Shown here: one piece after another, positions 21,301 through 34,800 of the stretch
Layout of the letters: each line of letters begins with the position of its first letter
Numbering within the stretch: the first letter of the stretch is position 1
Assembly: GCF_014905175.1 (NCBI RefSeq)
Contig: NC_057791.1
Coordinates: 1,984,001 to 2,048,000 of the forward strand
Source of the DNA: Aphidius gifuensis
Taxonomy: Eukaryota > Arthropoda > Insecta > Hymenoptera > Braconidae
Length of the DNA: 64,000 bases
Direction: 5' to 3'
Program-made: the position numbers and the translations under genes
Notes under the pieces: model-generated
What the model saw: the letters and a program-made list of their open reading frames with translations, nothing else
Databases searched by the model: none
Told to the model about the DNA's origin: nothing

Positions 21301-23970
21301 ATAAATTACACTTTACAAAAACAAATCTACATTTTCTTTTAAACAAAAAAAATTAAAAAAAAACAATATACATGTATATTATATGTTGAAAAAGTTTTGT
21401 CGCAAAATATAGAAAAATAAAAAAAATAAAAAATGTAACTTTAAAAACATCAAAAGTAATTTATCTTGAGAAAATAAAAAAAAAAAAAACAAATCTTTGA
21501 GTCATAAAGATTTAACAAAGTTTTGAAACAAAACATACTACAAACAATTGAGCTTTAATGGCTAACACTTTTTCACTAGAATAAAAAAATAATAATAATA
21601 AATAATAAAATAATAATGAAAAATATATATTGAATTAAATTTGAAAGAAAAAAAAAATTAACACAAGGATATTGAAAAGAAAAATAAAATTACTATTAAA
21701 ATTTCAATGACAAATAAAGTAAAGTAATTACGTGAGTAAATTCTTTCAATAATGAGTAAATACTAGATGCAATAAATTATCCGTATCGTTGAATATACGG
21801 TGATAATGTATATACATCATACTAAAACAAAAAAAAAAAACAATGTGGGCGATTTTATTTCTTCATATTACCATATACGCTTATCGAAAAGTCGGACTTA
21901 ACTATTTTTTAATATTTTTTTAAATTTATCATTTATTTTTATTTATTTAAAAAATATTATTAATCTATTTTTATTATTTTAATATAATATTTTTAAATTT
22001 TTATAAAACTACTGTAATTTAAATAAAAATAAAATAATATTAGATTAATTTTTTCTCGTCTTGAAAATAATATTATAAATTAATATTTTTATGTTATAAT
22101 TTATTTTTTATCTTAAACTACTACAAGATAAATCTTATTCATTTTACGTTACTTTAAAATAATGTTGTTAAACATTTGTTTTGTCAAACGAGCTAGTAAA
22201 CTTTAACCTGTTAATTAACGAAGTAAAGTTTTATCTCTTCAATGCAGATGCTAATTGTAAGTTGTTTTTTCATATAACTATATATGTAAACCTACTCAAT
22301 TTTACCTTGATAAATTTATATTTTTTATTTTATCAATATAAAATATAATTTATTACTACACATAGTAAAACCACAAATTAATTTATTTAAAATAAAAAAA
22401 GCAATTTATTTATATAACTTATTAATCTCACCTTGAGCCAAACATTTTTGATGATTTTGTTGTACGAAAACCTCTATTAATTGCTTTTGTTGTTGACACT
22501 GCTGCATTATAAATTCTCCAATAGAAAAACATCATAACAAGCATTGGTATGTAAAAAGATCCAAGTGCACTATTAAAAATAAATAACCCACAATTATTAA
22601 ATTCATAAATAAATATTAATATATAATTTATAATATGAATAATAAATTATTAATATTTTTTTTTTATAATTTATACCTGTAAACAACATAACCAGCATCA
22701 TTTGTCAACTCACAAATCCAAGGACACGGTTTAACCGGAACAATAATAATTGTTGTATTGAATGGACCATCAATTTCACTATTATTTTTAGCACTTTGTG
22801 ACTTGATAAATATAAAAAAAATTTTTATAAATTTAGTAATAAATAATTAACTAATTATTATATAATTATTTATTCAAAAATTTAAATACCATTTGATCTT
22901 TCCAGCCAACTAATGGTGGAAAACATATGACAAAGCTCAGCACCCATACAGCTGCGACAAGTAGTCTTGCTCTTTTTGGTGACATTATCTGTAAATTACC
23001 ATCATTATAATATATACAAAATATTTGACTTTATGCTAGCCTCAAAATTACCCACACGTTAATTAAATTCAAAACTTTGTACATGCTCTGTTATCAATTT
23101 TCTAAGAGAACAGTTTACTGTTTTTTTTTTTTAAAGGATTTTTCATTTAAAATATTTCGAGGACTAAATGATGTTTGATTTATATATTGATTTACATTGA
23201 GTAGATTGTGAAATTGAGTGATATAAATTTTACCTGTGGATAACTGACGGGCCGAGTGACCGCTAGGTATCTGTCCAGGCTGATTGCACAGAGGTTTAAA
23301 ATTGACGCAGTGCACATCCATACGTCCACTGCAAGCCACACTGAGCACCATATATCACCAAATATCCATACCTATCAACAAGTCAATAATAAAAATATTT
23401 TATTTAAAAAACCAACAGTTGTTTTAATATATTGTTAATCTATATATAAACATTTCTTTTTTTTTTTTTTCTATTTTTTCTTATGTCTGACAAACAATTT
23501 TGTATTTTTTTTTTAAAGGCCTTTTATTGATTGAACAAGGTCATATATATATTATTTTTTTTTTCATCCAAAAATAGAACAGTATTAATCATCATAATCT
23601 GACAAATTTCAAATGTATCGTTTCTTTGCTATTATTATTATTATTATCATTTATTTTCTTGATTGTGATGGGAGCAGATGAGAGGTTAATATAAAATCAA
23701 TTTTATCTGGTATCATTGGTTTTTAGTTTTGAAATATATAAATTAATTTTTAATAATATAAATCTTTAAATTTATTGTCGTATTTTTATCGATAATCGTG
23801 ACTTGAGTTTTTTTTTTTTTTTTAAATTTTATTTCTCTTGAAACTTTGATATATTTATTATTAATTTTTTTTTTTTTTTTTCTACTTTATAATGATCGTA
23901 ATAATATACTGTAAAAAAATTTTTAATAAAGTTATAATAAGCTATAACAGTTAATTCTTTTGATATTAAA

Positions 23971-24002
<32 letters not shown>

Positions 24003-24434
24003 TAATTAGTTGAGGATACAAGTCAACAATATATATTTTTTTTTTGTAAAAAAAAATTACAATAAATTGAATAATAACTGTAAAATTATTTAAATTAAAA
24101 AATTGATAATTAATTAATTTAAATGAAAAATAATTGTAAAATTATTAATGATAATTTATGTATAATTACTGACCTCAAATACTTCTAATGTTGCACTAAA
24201 TGGTAATACAGCAACTCCAACAAGAAGATCAGCAACAGCCAAACTAACAATGAACATATTCGTGACATTTCGTAGTTTTGTTGTATGATATACAGCAAGT
24301 ATTACAAGTAAATTACCAAGTATAACCATAACATCAACTAATGCTAAAATAACAAGAGTACCAATAATACTTGTACCCGACCATTCAACTTTTTCATACA
24401 GACCATTACACGTACTTGCATTTAATTCCCGCAT
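18389..24434 (-). CDS. Oamb: Oamb-type alpha1-like octopamine receptor
   Basis: This is a class A GPCR for octopamine coupling to calcium (Gq); the insect Oamb receptor acts in learning, ovulation and metabolism. Nine exons join in frame on the - strand, first to last: 24434-24174, 23371-23234, 22988-22890, 22801-22677, 22569-22432, 21194-20915, 19589-19428, 19220-18910 and 18506-18389 (543 residues). Seen: an N-glycosylation site near residue 5; TM1 and TM2 (NMFIVSLAVADLLVGVAVLP); TM3 with Asp in WLAVDVWMCTASILNLCAIS and the DRY motif; TM4 (FPPLVGW); a Cys-bearing loop 2 (PCPWICELTNDAGYVVYS); TM5 (ALGSFYIPMLVMMFFYWRIY); a long Ser-rich third loop over two exons; TM6 (VCWLPFFTMYL); TM7 (NSAINPCIYALFSKDF); a palmitoylation-type CNCLC; and an acidic/Ser tail ending SQSDSR. 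The coding part starts at MRELN. Upstream non-coding exons were not located with certainty. Confidence 0.95.
23969..24000. repeat. (AAT)n microsatellite in Oamb intron 1
   Basis: About ten uninterrupted AAT/ATA units in the intron between the TM1-2 and TM3-4 exons. It is likely to vary in length between individuals. Confidence 0.9.
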
Positions 24435-24449
24435 TATTAAAAATTTTTA

Positions 24450-24472
24450 AAAACCGTTTTTTTTACGGTTTT
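24450..24472 (-). other. Hairpin in the Oamb 5' leader next to the start codon
   Basis: AAAACCGT and ACGGTTTT form a perfect 8-bp stem around a 7-base homopolymer loop, ending 15 bases upstream of the Oamb ATG (24434). In the mRNA the loop is A7. It could slow scanning or be a chance product of A/T runs. Confidence 0.4.
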
Positions 24473-25132
24473 ACTATTATTATTATTGAAACTATTATAT
24501 TTTTTGTCCATTTTTTTGTTAATACATTTAATGATGATGAGCTGTGGTTGCTCAAATAACCTACTCTCATCCATCTTATTTTCATCTTATCACTTTAACA
24601 ACACTTTTCCCTCACTCTCTCTCTTATCAATCAAACATTATTTTTTTTTTTTTTTTTTTTATCTTTTGGTTTTTTTTTTTTTTATCTTTCAACTAGCATT
24701 TTTTTTTTACTTTTTTTATATTTCTTATTTTAGTCCTTCAAGTGTCTCATTTTTTCTTGAAAATCAATTAATTTTTTTTTTTCTTATTTCACTCACTAAA
24801 TTAATTTGAAATCACTATTTATTTATTTTTTTTTTTCACTGTATTCACGTTTTTTTCTTCTTCTTTTGTTAATTTTTCAAAAAAATTTTTATGTAAAAAC
24901 GAGGTAAATATTTATCAGCCTTAGAGTTAAATTATTGTCAAATTTTGTTTTTTAAAAATTATAATTGGCTATTTGATAATTACACTGGAGTTTAATTTTA
25001 AAATTAAAAATTTTTATCACTGAAAATTTAAAAAATAATTTATATTTAAGTCTCACTTATATTTTTTTTATTGTAATTTATTAATTTTTTTTTTTTTTAT
25101 CGTTTGTGGTGAGATCGTTTAATCAAAAGATC

Positions 25133-25234
25133 TTTCGGTACTTTCGGTACCGGCGATAGTGCCTGACCAACATACCGAGGCTTCTATTAACTTTTTTATC
25201 CTTCACTTTGTGACACATTATCCTTTTTTATATA
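25133..25234 (-). promoter_or_regulatory. Candidate Oamb promoter and 5' non-coding exon
   Basis: On the - strand, TATATAAAAAAGG (25234-25222) is followed about 45 bases later by a consensus-like donor CTCG|GTATGTT at 25176. Further on are two exact tandem copies of TTTCGGTAC on the + strand (25133-25141 and 25142-25150). This would give a short 5' exon spliced toward the Oamb ATG exon (possible acceptor AATAATAG near 24475). Seen: the motifs. Inferred: the promoter role. Confidence 0.3.
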
Positions 25235-28200
25235 TAAAATAATAATTTCTTCTTTATTTTTTTTTTTTTCCTTTCAAATCATAAATTCTTTTGTAATTTT
25301 TATAAATCTTTTTATGATGATGATAATATTATTTATATTTTCGAAAAAAAAAATTATTCCTCTCTTTGATTATCAACATTAGTAATATTTATTTTTCACA
25401 ATATTAAATATTATATATTTTCGTATATTTGCTGACAGAATTTTCCATATTTTTTCGATTAATATATTTATTATTTATTCATATTTCCTTGACTCTATGA
25501 CGAGGAAGTAAACAAATTCCATGTTTTCTGTAAAATAAAAAATACATAAAAATATATAAATCAAAGATAAAAATTCACATTAGTCAATCGAAAGCTGGAA
25601 ATTCATCAAAAAAACTTTATTTATGTGTAGATAAAAAAAAAAAAAAAAATATATTTGCATACTGAAAATAGAACGAGGGTGATCAATGAAAGAGACGCAA
25701 TAAAAAAATATAAAAAAAAATGTCAAAAAGAAGCCCGAGGGTGTTGAAGCGTAGTTTGGTGCTTCAAACTGGCCCGTATGAATATATATTTTTTTTTTTA
25801 TTTTTTTCATATTCATTTACTCTATTTTCCTTTTTTTTTTTTTTGAATATATACCTATTTTTTTTGTATTTTTTTGAAGACTTTCTTAAAGACCCTTTCA
25901 ATGAAACACGTCGAGTGGTATACAAGTTGTTTTATTTTATTTTTTTTATACTTTTTTTTTTTTTTGTATGAAAAAGATCCATCGTTTTTCTTATATCCCC
26001 CAAGGAACAAGATGAAATATTCTATTTTTCGATAAATAAGAAAAATGAATGGTTCGTCGAATCATCTTTGCAAATCCTGTTTTCTGGTTTAAAAAATACG
26101 TTGATTTGCCAACGGGTATATTATATTTTTTATTTTATAATGAAAAAAAAATAAAAATAATATATATATATTTTTAAATTGTTAAAAATTATTATTATCA
26201 TTATTTATTGTTATATATTTTAACGATAGAAAATTGTCATCCTCAAGTTTAAATCATTATCGTTGAGAAGATATTTAAAAAATACAATAAAAATATATAT
26301 TTTTTTCTTTTAAATGATAAAAATATTTTTATAATAATATTAATGAATTATTCAGTATAATATTATTAAAAGTTTATAACAAAAATGAGTTTTAAAACTA
26401 TTTATAAAAATCATGAATAATAAATTATAGAAAAAAATTATATTTTAAATATAAAAAAAAAACAAGTCAAGATAAAAATTAATAATAATAAATTTTAATA
26501 TGTAAAATATAGTGTGTTATATATAAAAATAATAAATGAAAAAAAAAAAAAAATAATAATATATATAAAGTTAATCCTACAGGTTGCCGATTATATAGCC
26601 ACAAAATAAAATGTTTTTTTTTTTCTGCTTTTTGGCTCTTTTATTCTAGTGAAAATCTCAACGATATGGTCAGACATAAAGTCATTTAAACTTAACAATA
26701 TCTCAAACTAAATAATAATAAAATAAATAATAATAATTATTAAATAATATTTAATAAAATTATTAACTAACAAGTTTAATAAATAAATTTGTATATATAT
26801 AAATTTTTATTCTCTTCTCATGTTTCTCGGAGCTTTGCTTTAACATAATTATATACGAGTTTTGTTACACTCAAGTTTGTCTACAAAATAATAATTATCA
26901 TATATACATTATTACATGTATATATATTACATAAAAGTTAGTGCTATAGTTGAATTTGTTACGAGAGAGTTTAGTCGTCCACCTAACGAGCCAATTGTCT
27001 TTCTTGTCCTTCGTTTTAACTTGCACGTGTACAATAAACTTTATCATCATCGATTAATTGCTATTTCAATTCTCAATCATTTAATTTAATAAAAAAAAAA
27101 TAATAATATAAATCAATTATAAAATTTACGAAATAAATATAAAATGAATTTGTGTAAATTAAATATTTTTAAAAAAAGTAAATTTTATTTAATCAAATTG
27201 ATATAAATAACAAATTAAATTGAAATAAAAATATTCAAAGAAATAAAAAGATTCAATGAAATAAATATATAAAATACGTGATTCAATTCTAATCACGTTT
27301 TTTTTTTTTTTTTATATTTATTTAAAGGGAAGTTTTAGTTTGACTAAATTATTTTTTTAACTTGGTATTGTAACTTTATTAATTGGCGGGGCTCTTCAAC
27401 CTTCTTGATGTATTTTTTTTTCTTTTTTTATTTTCCTCTTGAATTTTCCCCTTCTATTTTATCAACCCCACGCGTTTCAAAAAAAGGTCAAATGATGCTG
27501 CACGTTTTTGGGCTTTTATTTATATTTTTATTTTTTTTTAATTTTTATTTTTTTGCTTTCCGGGATTTTTCTTGGCTGCAGTTTTTTTTATTTTCAATGT
27601 GGAGGATTTACCTGGAGGACATTAACTGTCATTTGTACTAGTAAGAAAAAACACTTTGATAAATCCATTGAGTCATCGGTATGCTGAATATGAATGCTCG
27701 GATTTTCTTGTTGCACATGCTCAATTTAATTTTTTTTTTATTGTATAAAATTTTTTTTTTATAACAACATATTTTCACGACGATATTTAAAGATAATTAT
27801 TTCTATTTTTTTTTTTTCATTCATTTAGTTTATTATTATTCATTATTTATCTAACTGTAATATTTTAATTAAAATTTTTTTATATTTTTAATAATTTATT
27901 TTTCATTTATCTTTTTACTACTAAAAAAATTTTATTTACTCTGTGAATGAAAGCAAAACATGAATGAAATTTGTTAATTTGTTAAAAATATTTAAATTAA
28001 TTTCTTAAAAATTATATAAATATTTAAAAATAAATAAACAACTTGAAATAATATTTCATTAAAAATTTAAATAATTTTTTAAATATTTAAAAAACCTACC
28101 TAATTGAACATTTAAATTCTCCACATTTTATCATTTTTAAATACAAACTATATCATCACAAAAACAGTGTTGCACATCAAAAAAAAAAAACAAGAAAAAA

Positions 28201-28440
28201 ATAAATAATATTATTTCGAAAAATCATACGAAAAATTTTCAAAATTTAATTATTAAAAAAAACCCCCATCAACCCATCAAAAATAATAAAAAAATTTAAA
28301 AACAAATAAGCCAAATAAATTTTTTATTTAAAAAAGAATAAAAACAAAAAATAAATTACATTATTTATAATAAAAAAAAAAAATAAATAATTGATAAAAT
28401 TTTAAAAATAATAATTAAGGATAATAATGTTGAGGAAAGA

Positions 28441-28860
28441 TGATTGATATTATGAATATGTTGTTGTCGCGTTCGCGATGCTGAGCGCACTGGACAAGAT
28501 CCGGGAATACATTGGCACTGTAGCACTATAGTCTAGAATGAATATATATATTACATATCGCATGCGCAACTTGACTTACTCCAATTGAACACTATATATG
28601 TATTAAATAGTTGTGAGTTGGTTTTGAGTGTAGAGATACTCGTTGATACTCTCTCTCACTTTAAATCCACATATATAGACAGTAAAATTTTGACTTGCCC
28701 AGAAAACTTTAACCTCCCTTTTCCTCTCTTTCTCTATTACTACCCTTATATCGCAAGTACACACAGTAGTTGAAATCTAGTCCCAGCCACAAATATCATC
28801 ATCACCAACGACCTTACCAATCCCTTTTATTCGCAACTCCCATCACCAACAAAATAATAA
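28441..28860. other. GC-richer island with CGCG palindrome, then C-rich pyrimidine tract
   Basis: TCGCGTTCGCGA (28467-28478) starts a GC-rich ~60-base block. This contains a short + frame (ATG 28478 to TAG 28531, MLSALDKIREYIGTVAL) and, nearby, GCATGCGC (about 28560), an NRF1-like sequence. From about 28650 to 28850 the + strand becomes strongly C/T-rich. This may be a promoter or a first exon of an unseen gene. No homology is recognised. Confidence 0.3.
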
Positions 28861-31800
28861 ATATATAGATAAAAATATAGATATAAAAACCAGAAAATAA
28901 AGAAAAGAGTTAAGGTAAAATAAAAATAAAAAAAAAAAAAACGACAAAATGAAATGAAATCATTCCGGCGTGTTATCCTGAGATTCGTTTTTCGATAAAT
29001 GCTAAAAAAAGTCAAATATATATATCTAAGTTAACTTGAAAAAAAAAAAAATACATCTCGTATTTCATATTATTATATTCAAATAAAAAGTAATTTTTTA
29101 AATAAAGTTTGTATATGAATAAAAAAAATAGTAAAATAAATTTATAAAGTCGGCAAGTCGATTGAGCTGTCAGGTAAAATGGCAAAGATATTTTTTATAT
29201 TTTTTTCATTTTAATGAGAATAATAATAATAATAAATTTTTTATAAATAATATAAAATTGATTTTATGTATTAAATAAAAAACTACATATATTTTGATGA
29301 TTATTATAAAAATATACAACAGATTGATATTTCAATATTAACTGTCTCGTTGTCGACCTTGAGGCACACCTGTTTTATGTTAAAAAAAAAAAAAAATTTT
29401 TATAGACATAGTAAATTGGATATATAAATATATGTATATTATAAAAATGTGTGTTGGGGTAGTCATTCAACCCAGGTCAAAATATATAAAAAATATCAAG
29501 AAAGTAGAACAAAAAAAAAAATCATTTGAAAGGGGGCATGGAAAATTCTTTATTTTTTAAATCTACCTTAAATTTTGTTTTTTTTTGTGGAATAAATTTA
29601 TTAATTAATTAATATTAAAAATTTTGCAAATATAAAATTAATATTATTTTATTTATACATGGATATATTTATAAAAAATTTTCTCGATTTTCAATCTGAT
29701 TTAATATGATGAGTAGACATTGTGTGTAATCGAAAAAATAAAAAAAAAGTAAAATTTTCATGTCTGAATATGAAGTGAATTTTAGGGGTTGATTTATGGT
29801 TTTGATATGCTCAACTAATGTGCATGTATGTTGATCAAATAGTCAGCTGGATTGTGGGGGTTGGTATGAGGTGTGATGAACGAGTTGAATGAGGGGGTCA
29901 GAAAGTAAATTTGTAAGGGATAGAAATGTAAATGTGTCAGACACATTTCTGGATAAAAATATAATATATGAGTTAAACGCGCGCATGAAAAATATATATA
30001 CCTGTTATATATCCATTTTTAAAAATTGTAGATTATATTGAAGGGTGAGAATTCACAGGGGTGAAGAAAAAAAAAAAAAACAAATATACAATTCAATACG
30101 AGTCACTCACAAACTGTCAAAAGGTATTTTTATTTTTTTTATTTTTTTTATTTTCCCTACGAATGTTGATCTGTATATGTCTCTATCAAAAAGAAAAGTC
30201 AAACATATTTATCTCAAAAAAATTTTTTTACACTGTCAATAAATGACTTGTAAATTTTTTTTTTTTTTTTTGTTATCAAATTTGTTTTTTTTTCTTAAAA
30301 AAATAAAAACAAACAGAAAAAAAAATTGGGTAGATTATTGAAAATAAATTGAAGAATAATATTTCTCGTAATTAAAATACTTTTTTTTTTTTTATTTATT
30401 TATATATTTTAAATATAAGGGGAAAAAAAATGATATTTTTTTTTTATGTATTCAAGTTTTGGAGTTTTTAATATTGTGGATTAGCAGGAGAAAAAAAAAA
30501 TATATAAAAATAAATAAATAAAGAAACAAACAATATGTGAAATTGGAAAATACACAATGTATCATTTCCTGGTTTTGTGTATACTTATATATGTGTTTTT
30601 ATTATCGTCACAGGCTTGAGCTCACTTTTCATTTTTTTTTTTTTTTTGTTTTTTTATACTTGAAAAAAGTTTCGTTAAAAGTATAGGTAACACTTTGGCT
30701 AGGGTCGTAAAAACTTGGTGGAAAAAAGCTAAAGATAAAAGATGAAAAATATATAAAAAAAGACAATGTGAAGTATGTCGGAAAATTACTGGGGTTAATT
30801 TAAAATGAAAAACAAAAAAAAAAAAAAAAATTCACAAATTTACACGAAAAAAATAACAGCAAATTTTCAAATCAATATCCATCATTAAAAAATGAAACAA
30901 AATAAAATTTATAAAACAAGAAATACAATATTTTAAATTAAAAAAACTATTGAAAATTAATAAAACAAATTTTCATTAATAATATTCAACTGGTAGTTAA
31001 AATAACATATTGAAAAATCAATAGAAAATTTTATCATTAAATTCAAATATTATATTGAGGTCATTCAATAATTAAAATTTCATAAAATTTGTAAAAAATA
31101 TTTATTAACTAATCTTTAATATTTTTTATCATCTTGGATTATTTTTAAAGTAGCTTTTTAAATTTTCACGTAAATAATTTATCAATCTAAAAAGAATTAA
31201 AAATAAAAAAATTATAAAACCTTTTTTTTTTCGAATAAATTATTAACATATTTGTTTGTTAAATATTTATAAAATATTTTTTAATTTTTATAATATTTAT
31301 ATAAAACACATCTCGACTTATCGATTAATTATTTTTCTTATATTGTGGAATTTGTTGAAAATAAAAATACTAAACAACTTGGACCCTTGTGTTAGTAGGA
31401 CAATGATTTATGTACAGTAGAAAAACACATGTATAGTCAGACAAGCAACAAGACAACAAAAAGGTCAAAGAGATTATCGTCTTTGTGGTTGTTAAATGTG
31501 TTGTTACTACTGACAAAATAAGGACATGTTGTTAACAAAACAATAAAACAAAAATTATACAATAACAAAATATAAAAAATACAATATTTCTACAAAGAAA
31601 TTGAAATAGTTTCAAAAGAAAAATATTAAACTTTACGTCTTTAACATCAAAAAAAACAACTAAAAATTTTAATTGTTAATTGTTTATTAAAAAACAATAA
31701 AGTATTAAATTATTAACAAATTATTTTTAAATATATTCACTTGTAAACTATTAATTTGTTTTTTTTTTCCGATAAAGATGAAATGTAAAGAAAAAAAAAA

Positions 31801-34800
31801 AATTTAAAATATTGAAAATATAATAATTAAGTATCTATTTTGACAGTATATAGTAGATTCAATTTGAATAATGAGATGTGGATATTGATATCAGTTTATA
31901 ACATTTTGAATTTAATCACTCATGTGGAAATGAAATGTATTTGTAATCGGATGCAGCTTTTGCTTGACTTCACTATCTGTTTCTATGCATATATTTATTT
32001 ACATTTGTGTCTCTTCTCTGTGTTTGACTCGGGCAAAGGCAAAGACACATCTATATATAATTTCAAACTGGACAGACATTAACAAAGCTTTCGAGAAATT
32101 TCATAAAGTCCCCCTACACACACCTAGACAAAAACTTTTTTTTATTATAATTACCCGCTTGTGTGTTTATAATGTATTTTATATTTATTTTCTCTTTGTG
32201 TTTAATATTTTTTTTGCTTTATTCAATATTTTTCTTTTTGTTATAACTATTTGAAAAAAAAAAAATACAATAATAAATATTTAAATAACTTTATTGTTTT
32301 TAAAATAAAAAAAAATATTTTTTAAAATATTTAATTTTTATGACACATTGTGTGTATTATCGCTTGAATCGCTTAAATTTTACGTGATAATTTCAATGAA
32401 AATACACCTATGTTATTTAAATTTTTATTATTGTTTAGCTTCATTTTAAAATATATTTTATGAATTTTTATAATATATATTTTATAGATATATAGAAAAT
32501 ATTTTATACTGAAATTTTTTAAAAGTTTTATTTTTTTATTATTACCTTTTTTTTTATATTACTATTATTATTTTGATTTTTGTTTTATATATATAATACT
32601 TGAGGATACTTGAAAAGAATAAAGGCTTGACCTGTTTCGTCGAATTTTTATATTATATTTTTTTTATTTTACCTTTGAATAATGTAGTGCACGTTGAAAA
32701 TTTATAATGTATATATGTATATAAAAATGCATTTTATTTTGTGAAAAATTTAGAGAGTGTTGGTGAAAATATTGAAGAATGATGAGTATTTTATTTTCTT
32801 ATATATTTTTTAAGATTTATTTGATTCTTTGAATTGCTCATTATTTATTAATTTAATTTTATTTTTTTACTCATTTTTGTGTAGATGTTTTCCTGGATTT
32901 TTTTTTCCATTTAATAAGCTTTAGAAATAATGGAAGAGATCGAAATTCTTTGAATGATACTTCAAGCTATGATCACTTAATTTTCAGAACGTTTATAATT
33001 TTCCACTTGATTTTACAATTGTATTTTTAATATTTTATTTTTCTACGAATCATTATTATTAAATGAGTGTATTGTCTATTCTATTTATAAAAATATTTTT
33101 AAAATATAAAAAAATCAGCTCAATTTATTTTGCATGGCTAATATTTATTATATTTTTAAATTTATTTATTTTTTATACTCATGGATAAAATATTGACTCA
33201 CTGGGTTAATTTTTTATTCTTTATTATCATTTTTATCTACAATAATTTTCATTTTTTTTTTTACCACTGCAAAACCACAGTAAAGAAAAATTTTTTTTAT
33301 AAAAATTTATTTATACTATATATCTTTTGATATATTATGATAGAGATTTTTTTTTTCTACTTTTTCTGGTGTATTTTATACTTTTATTTAACGTGTGTTT
33401 TACTAATTTTAATTGGGTGTATTTTTATTATCTTTTGACTAAAATAAAATAAAAATTTCTGTGCAAATAAAGTTTTTTTTCGTTTATTTTATTTTTCAAT
33501 AATAAAATTTGTTGATTTATATTCTCTGATTTAGTGATATTTTTTTTTTTTCATACTCTTTATTTAACCAAAAAAAAAAAATTTTTTTTTACTTTTTTTC
33601 TACATTGGAAAAAGTATTACAGGGTTGTCACCTATTTTGTCAAATAACAAGAAAACTTTTTTGCTAAAATTGTGTATTTCATTGACGAAAAAAAAAAAGT
33701 ATATATTTTATTTTTATTTTTTGTTATTTACGAAGAAAACAAAGTGTTGTAAGAAGACCACAAAACAAAAAAAAGAAAAAGAAAATCACTAAATATCTCT
33801 AAATAAATAATCAAATAAATTGATTTCAAAAAAAACATCAAAATGATTTTCAATCTTCCAAATTTCACTAAAGAAAATTACTAAATAATTTTCATTATTT
33901 AATAAAATTCAAAACACATTTTATAATAACTTTTAAAGAATAAATGAAATGCCAAATAAAATCTTTTTTATATTTAAAAAAGCTAAAATAATGTAAATAA
34001 AATATAATAACGTAAAAAATAATTTACATATATAGCTAAGATGAAAGCTTGAAGATTGTTAAATAAATAAAAAAAAATATTTGTGGTTAAAAAACTACTT
34101 GTAAAATGTAAAAACGAGCGACAGTACATTAGTATAATTAATGCTATGACGCGTAAAAAAAGTTTTTCTCTTTTACTTTAAAACTTTTTTGTTTTTTAAT
34201 TTTTTTGTCATCTCATTCGTAGGTATATATAAATATTTTTTTGTTTCTTTTAAATTTTTTATACATTTTTTTTTTTTTTTGCTTTATTATATGTGCCTGA
34301 GTGTGTGTCTCCAAGCTACACAAATATTTTTAACTTTTCTTATTTTAAAATACAACTAAAAGACTGACAAAATAATATTTTTCATTATATTTTTTCAACT
34401 GACCTATTAATGAACCTGTCTTTTTCATTTTTAAATAATGAAAAACATTTATATTAATTAGTTATTTATTTTTTTTTTCCTATCTTTTCATATACATTTA
34501 GATGTAAAATAAAACTTTTAAAATGGAATATATATTTATAAATAAATTAACACAGAGAGTAATTTATTTTTAAGAAAATAAAATATATAATTATTCATAA
34601 AATATTTATCTCGTTAAATTTTTTTTTATTCTCACTGGTGTGATTTTTTTTTTTTTTTCAGTGATGAATAGTGACATAAAGATTTGTCTTTTTATATATT
34701 TTTTTATTTCAAGACTAACGAGAGTTAAGTTAATCTTTACGGATCATAAATTATATTTTTCATCTGTCCACAACTCAATAAATAAAAATATATTTTAAAT

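Larger units (their letters stand above)
24435..28440. other. Gene-free AT-rich DNA upstream of Oamb, with a candidate promoter
   Basis: No coding region is recognised. The most promoter-like spot is about 25130-25235, listed separately. A further less AT-biased patch lies at about 26940-27030. The remainder is A/T runs and T-rich open frames, which I treat as chance. Confidence 0.4.

Noticed and set aside
24371..24809. Plus-strand frames beside the Oamb start (62 and 107 codons)
   Set aside because: Poly-Phe/Ser translations from T-rich DNA; antisense or adjacent to the receptor.
31840..32254. Two overlapping frames of 80 and 96 codons
   Set aside because: The region is less AT-biased, but the frames end in Phe runs, lack motifs and have no splice or promoter context.
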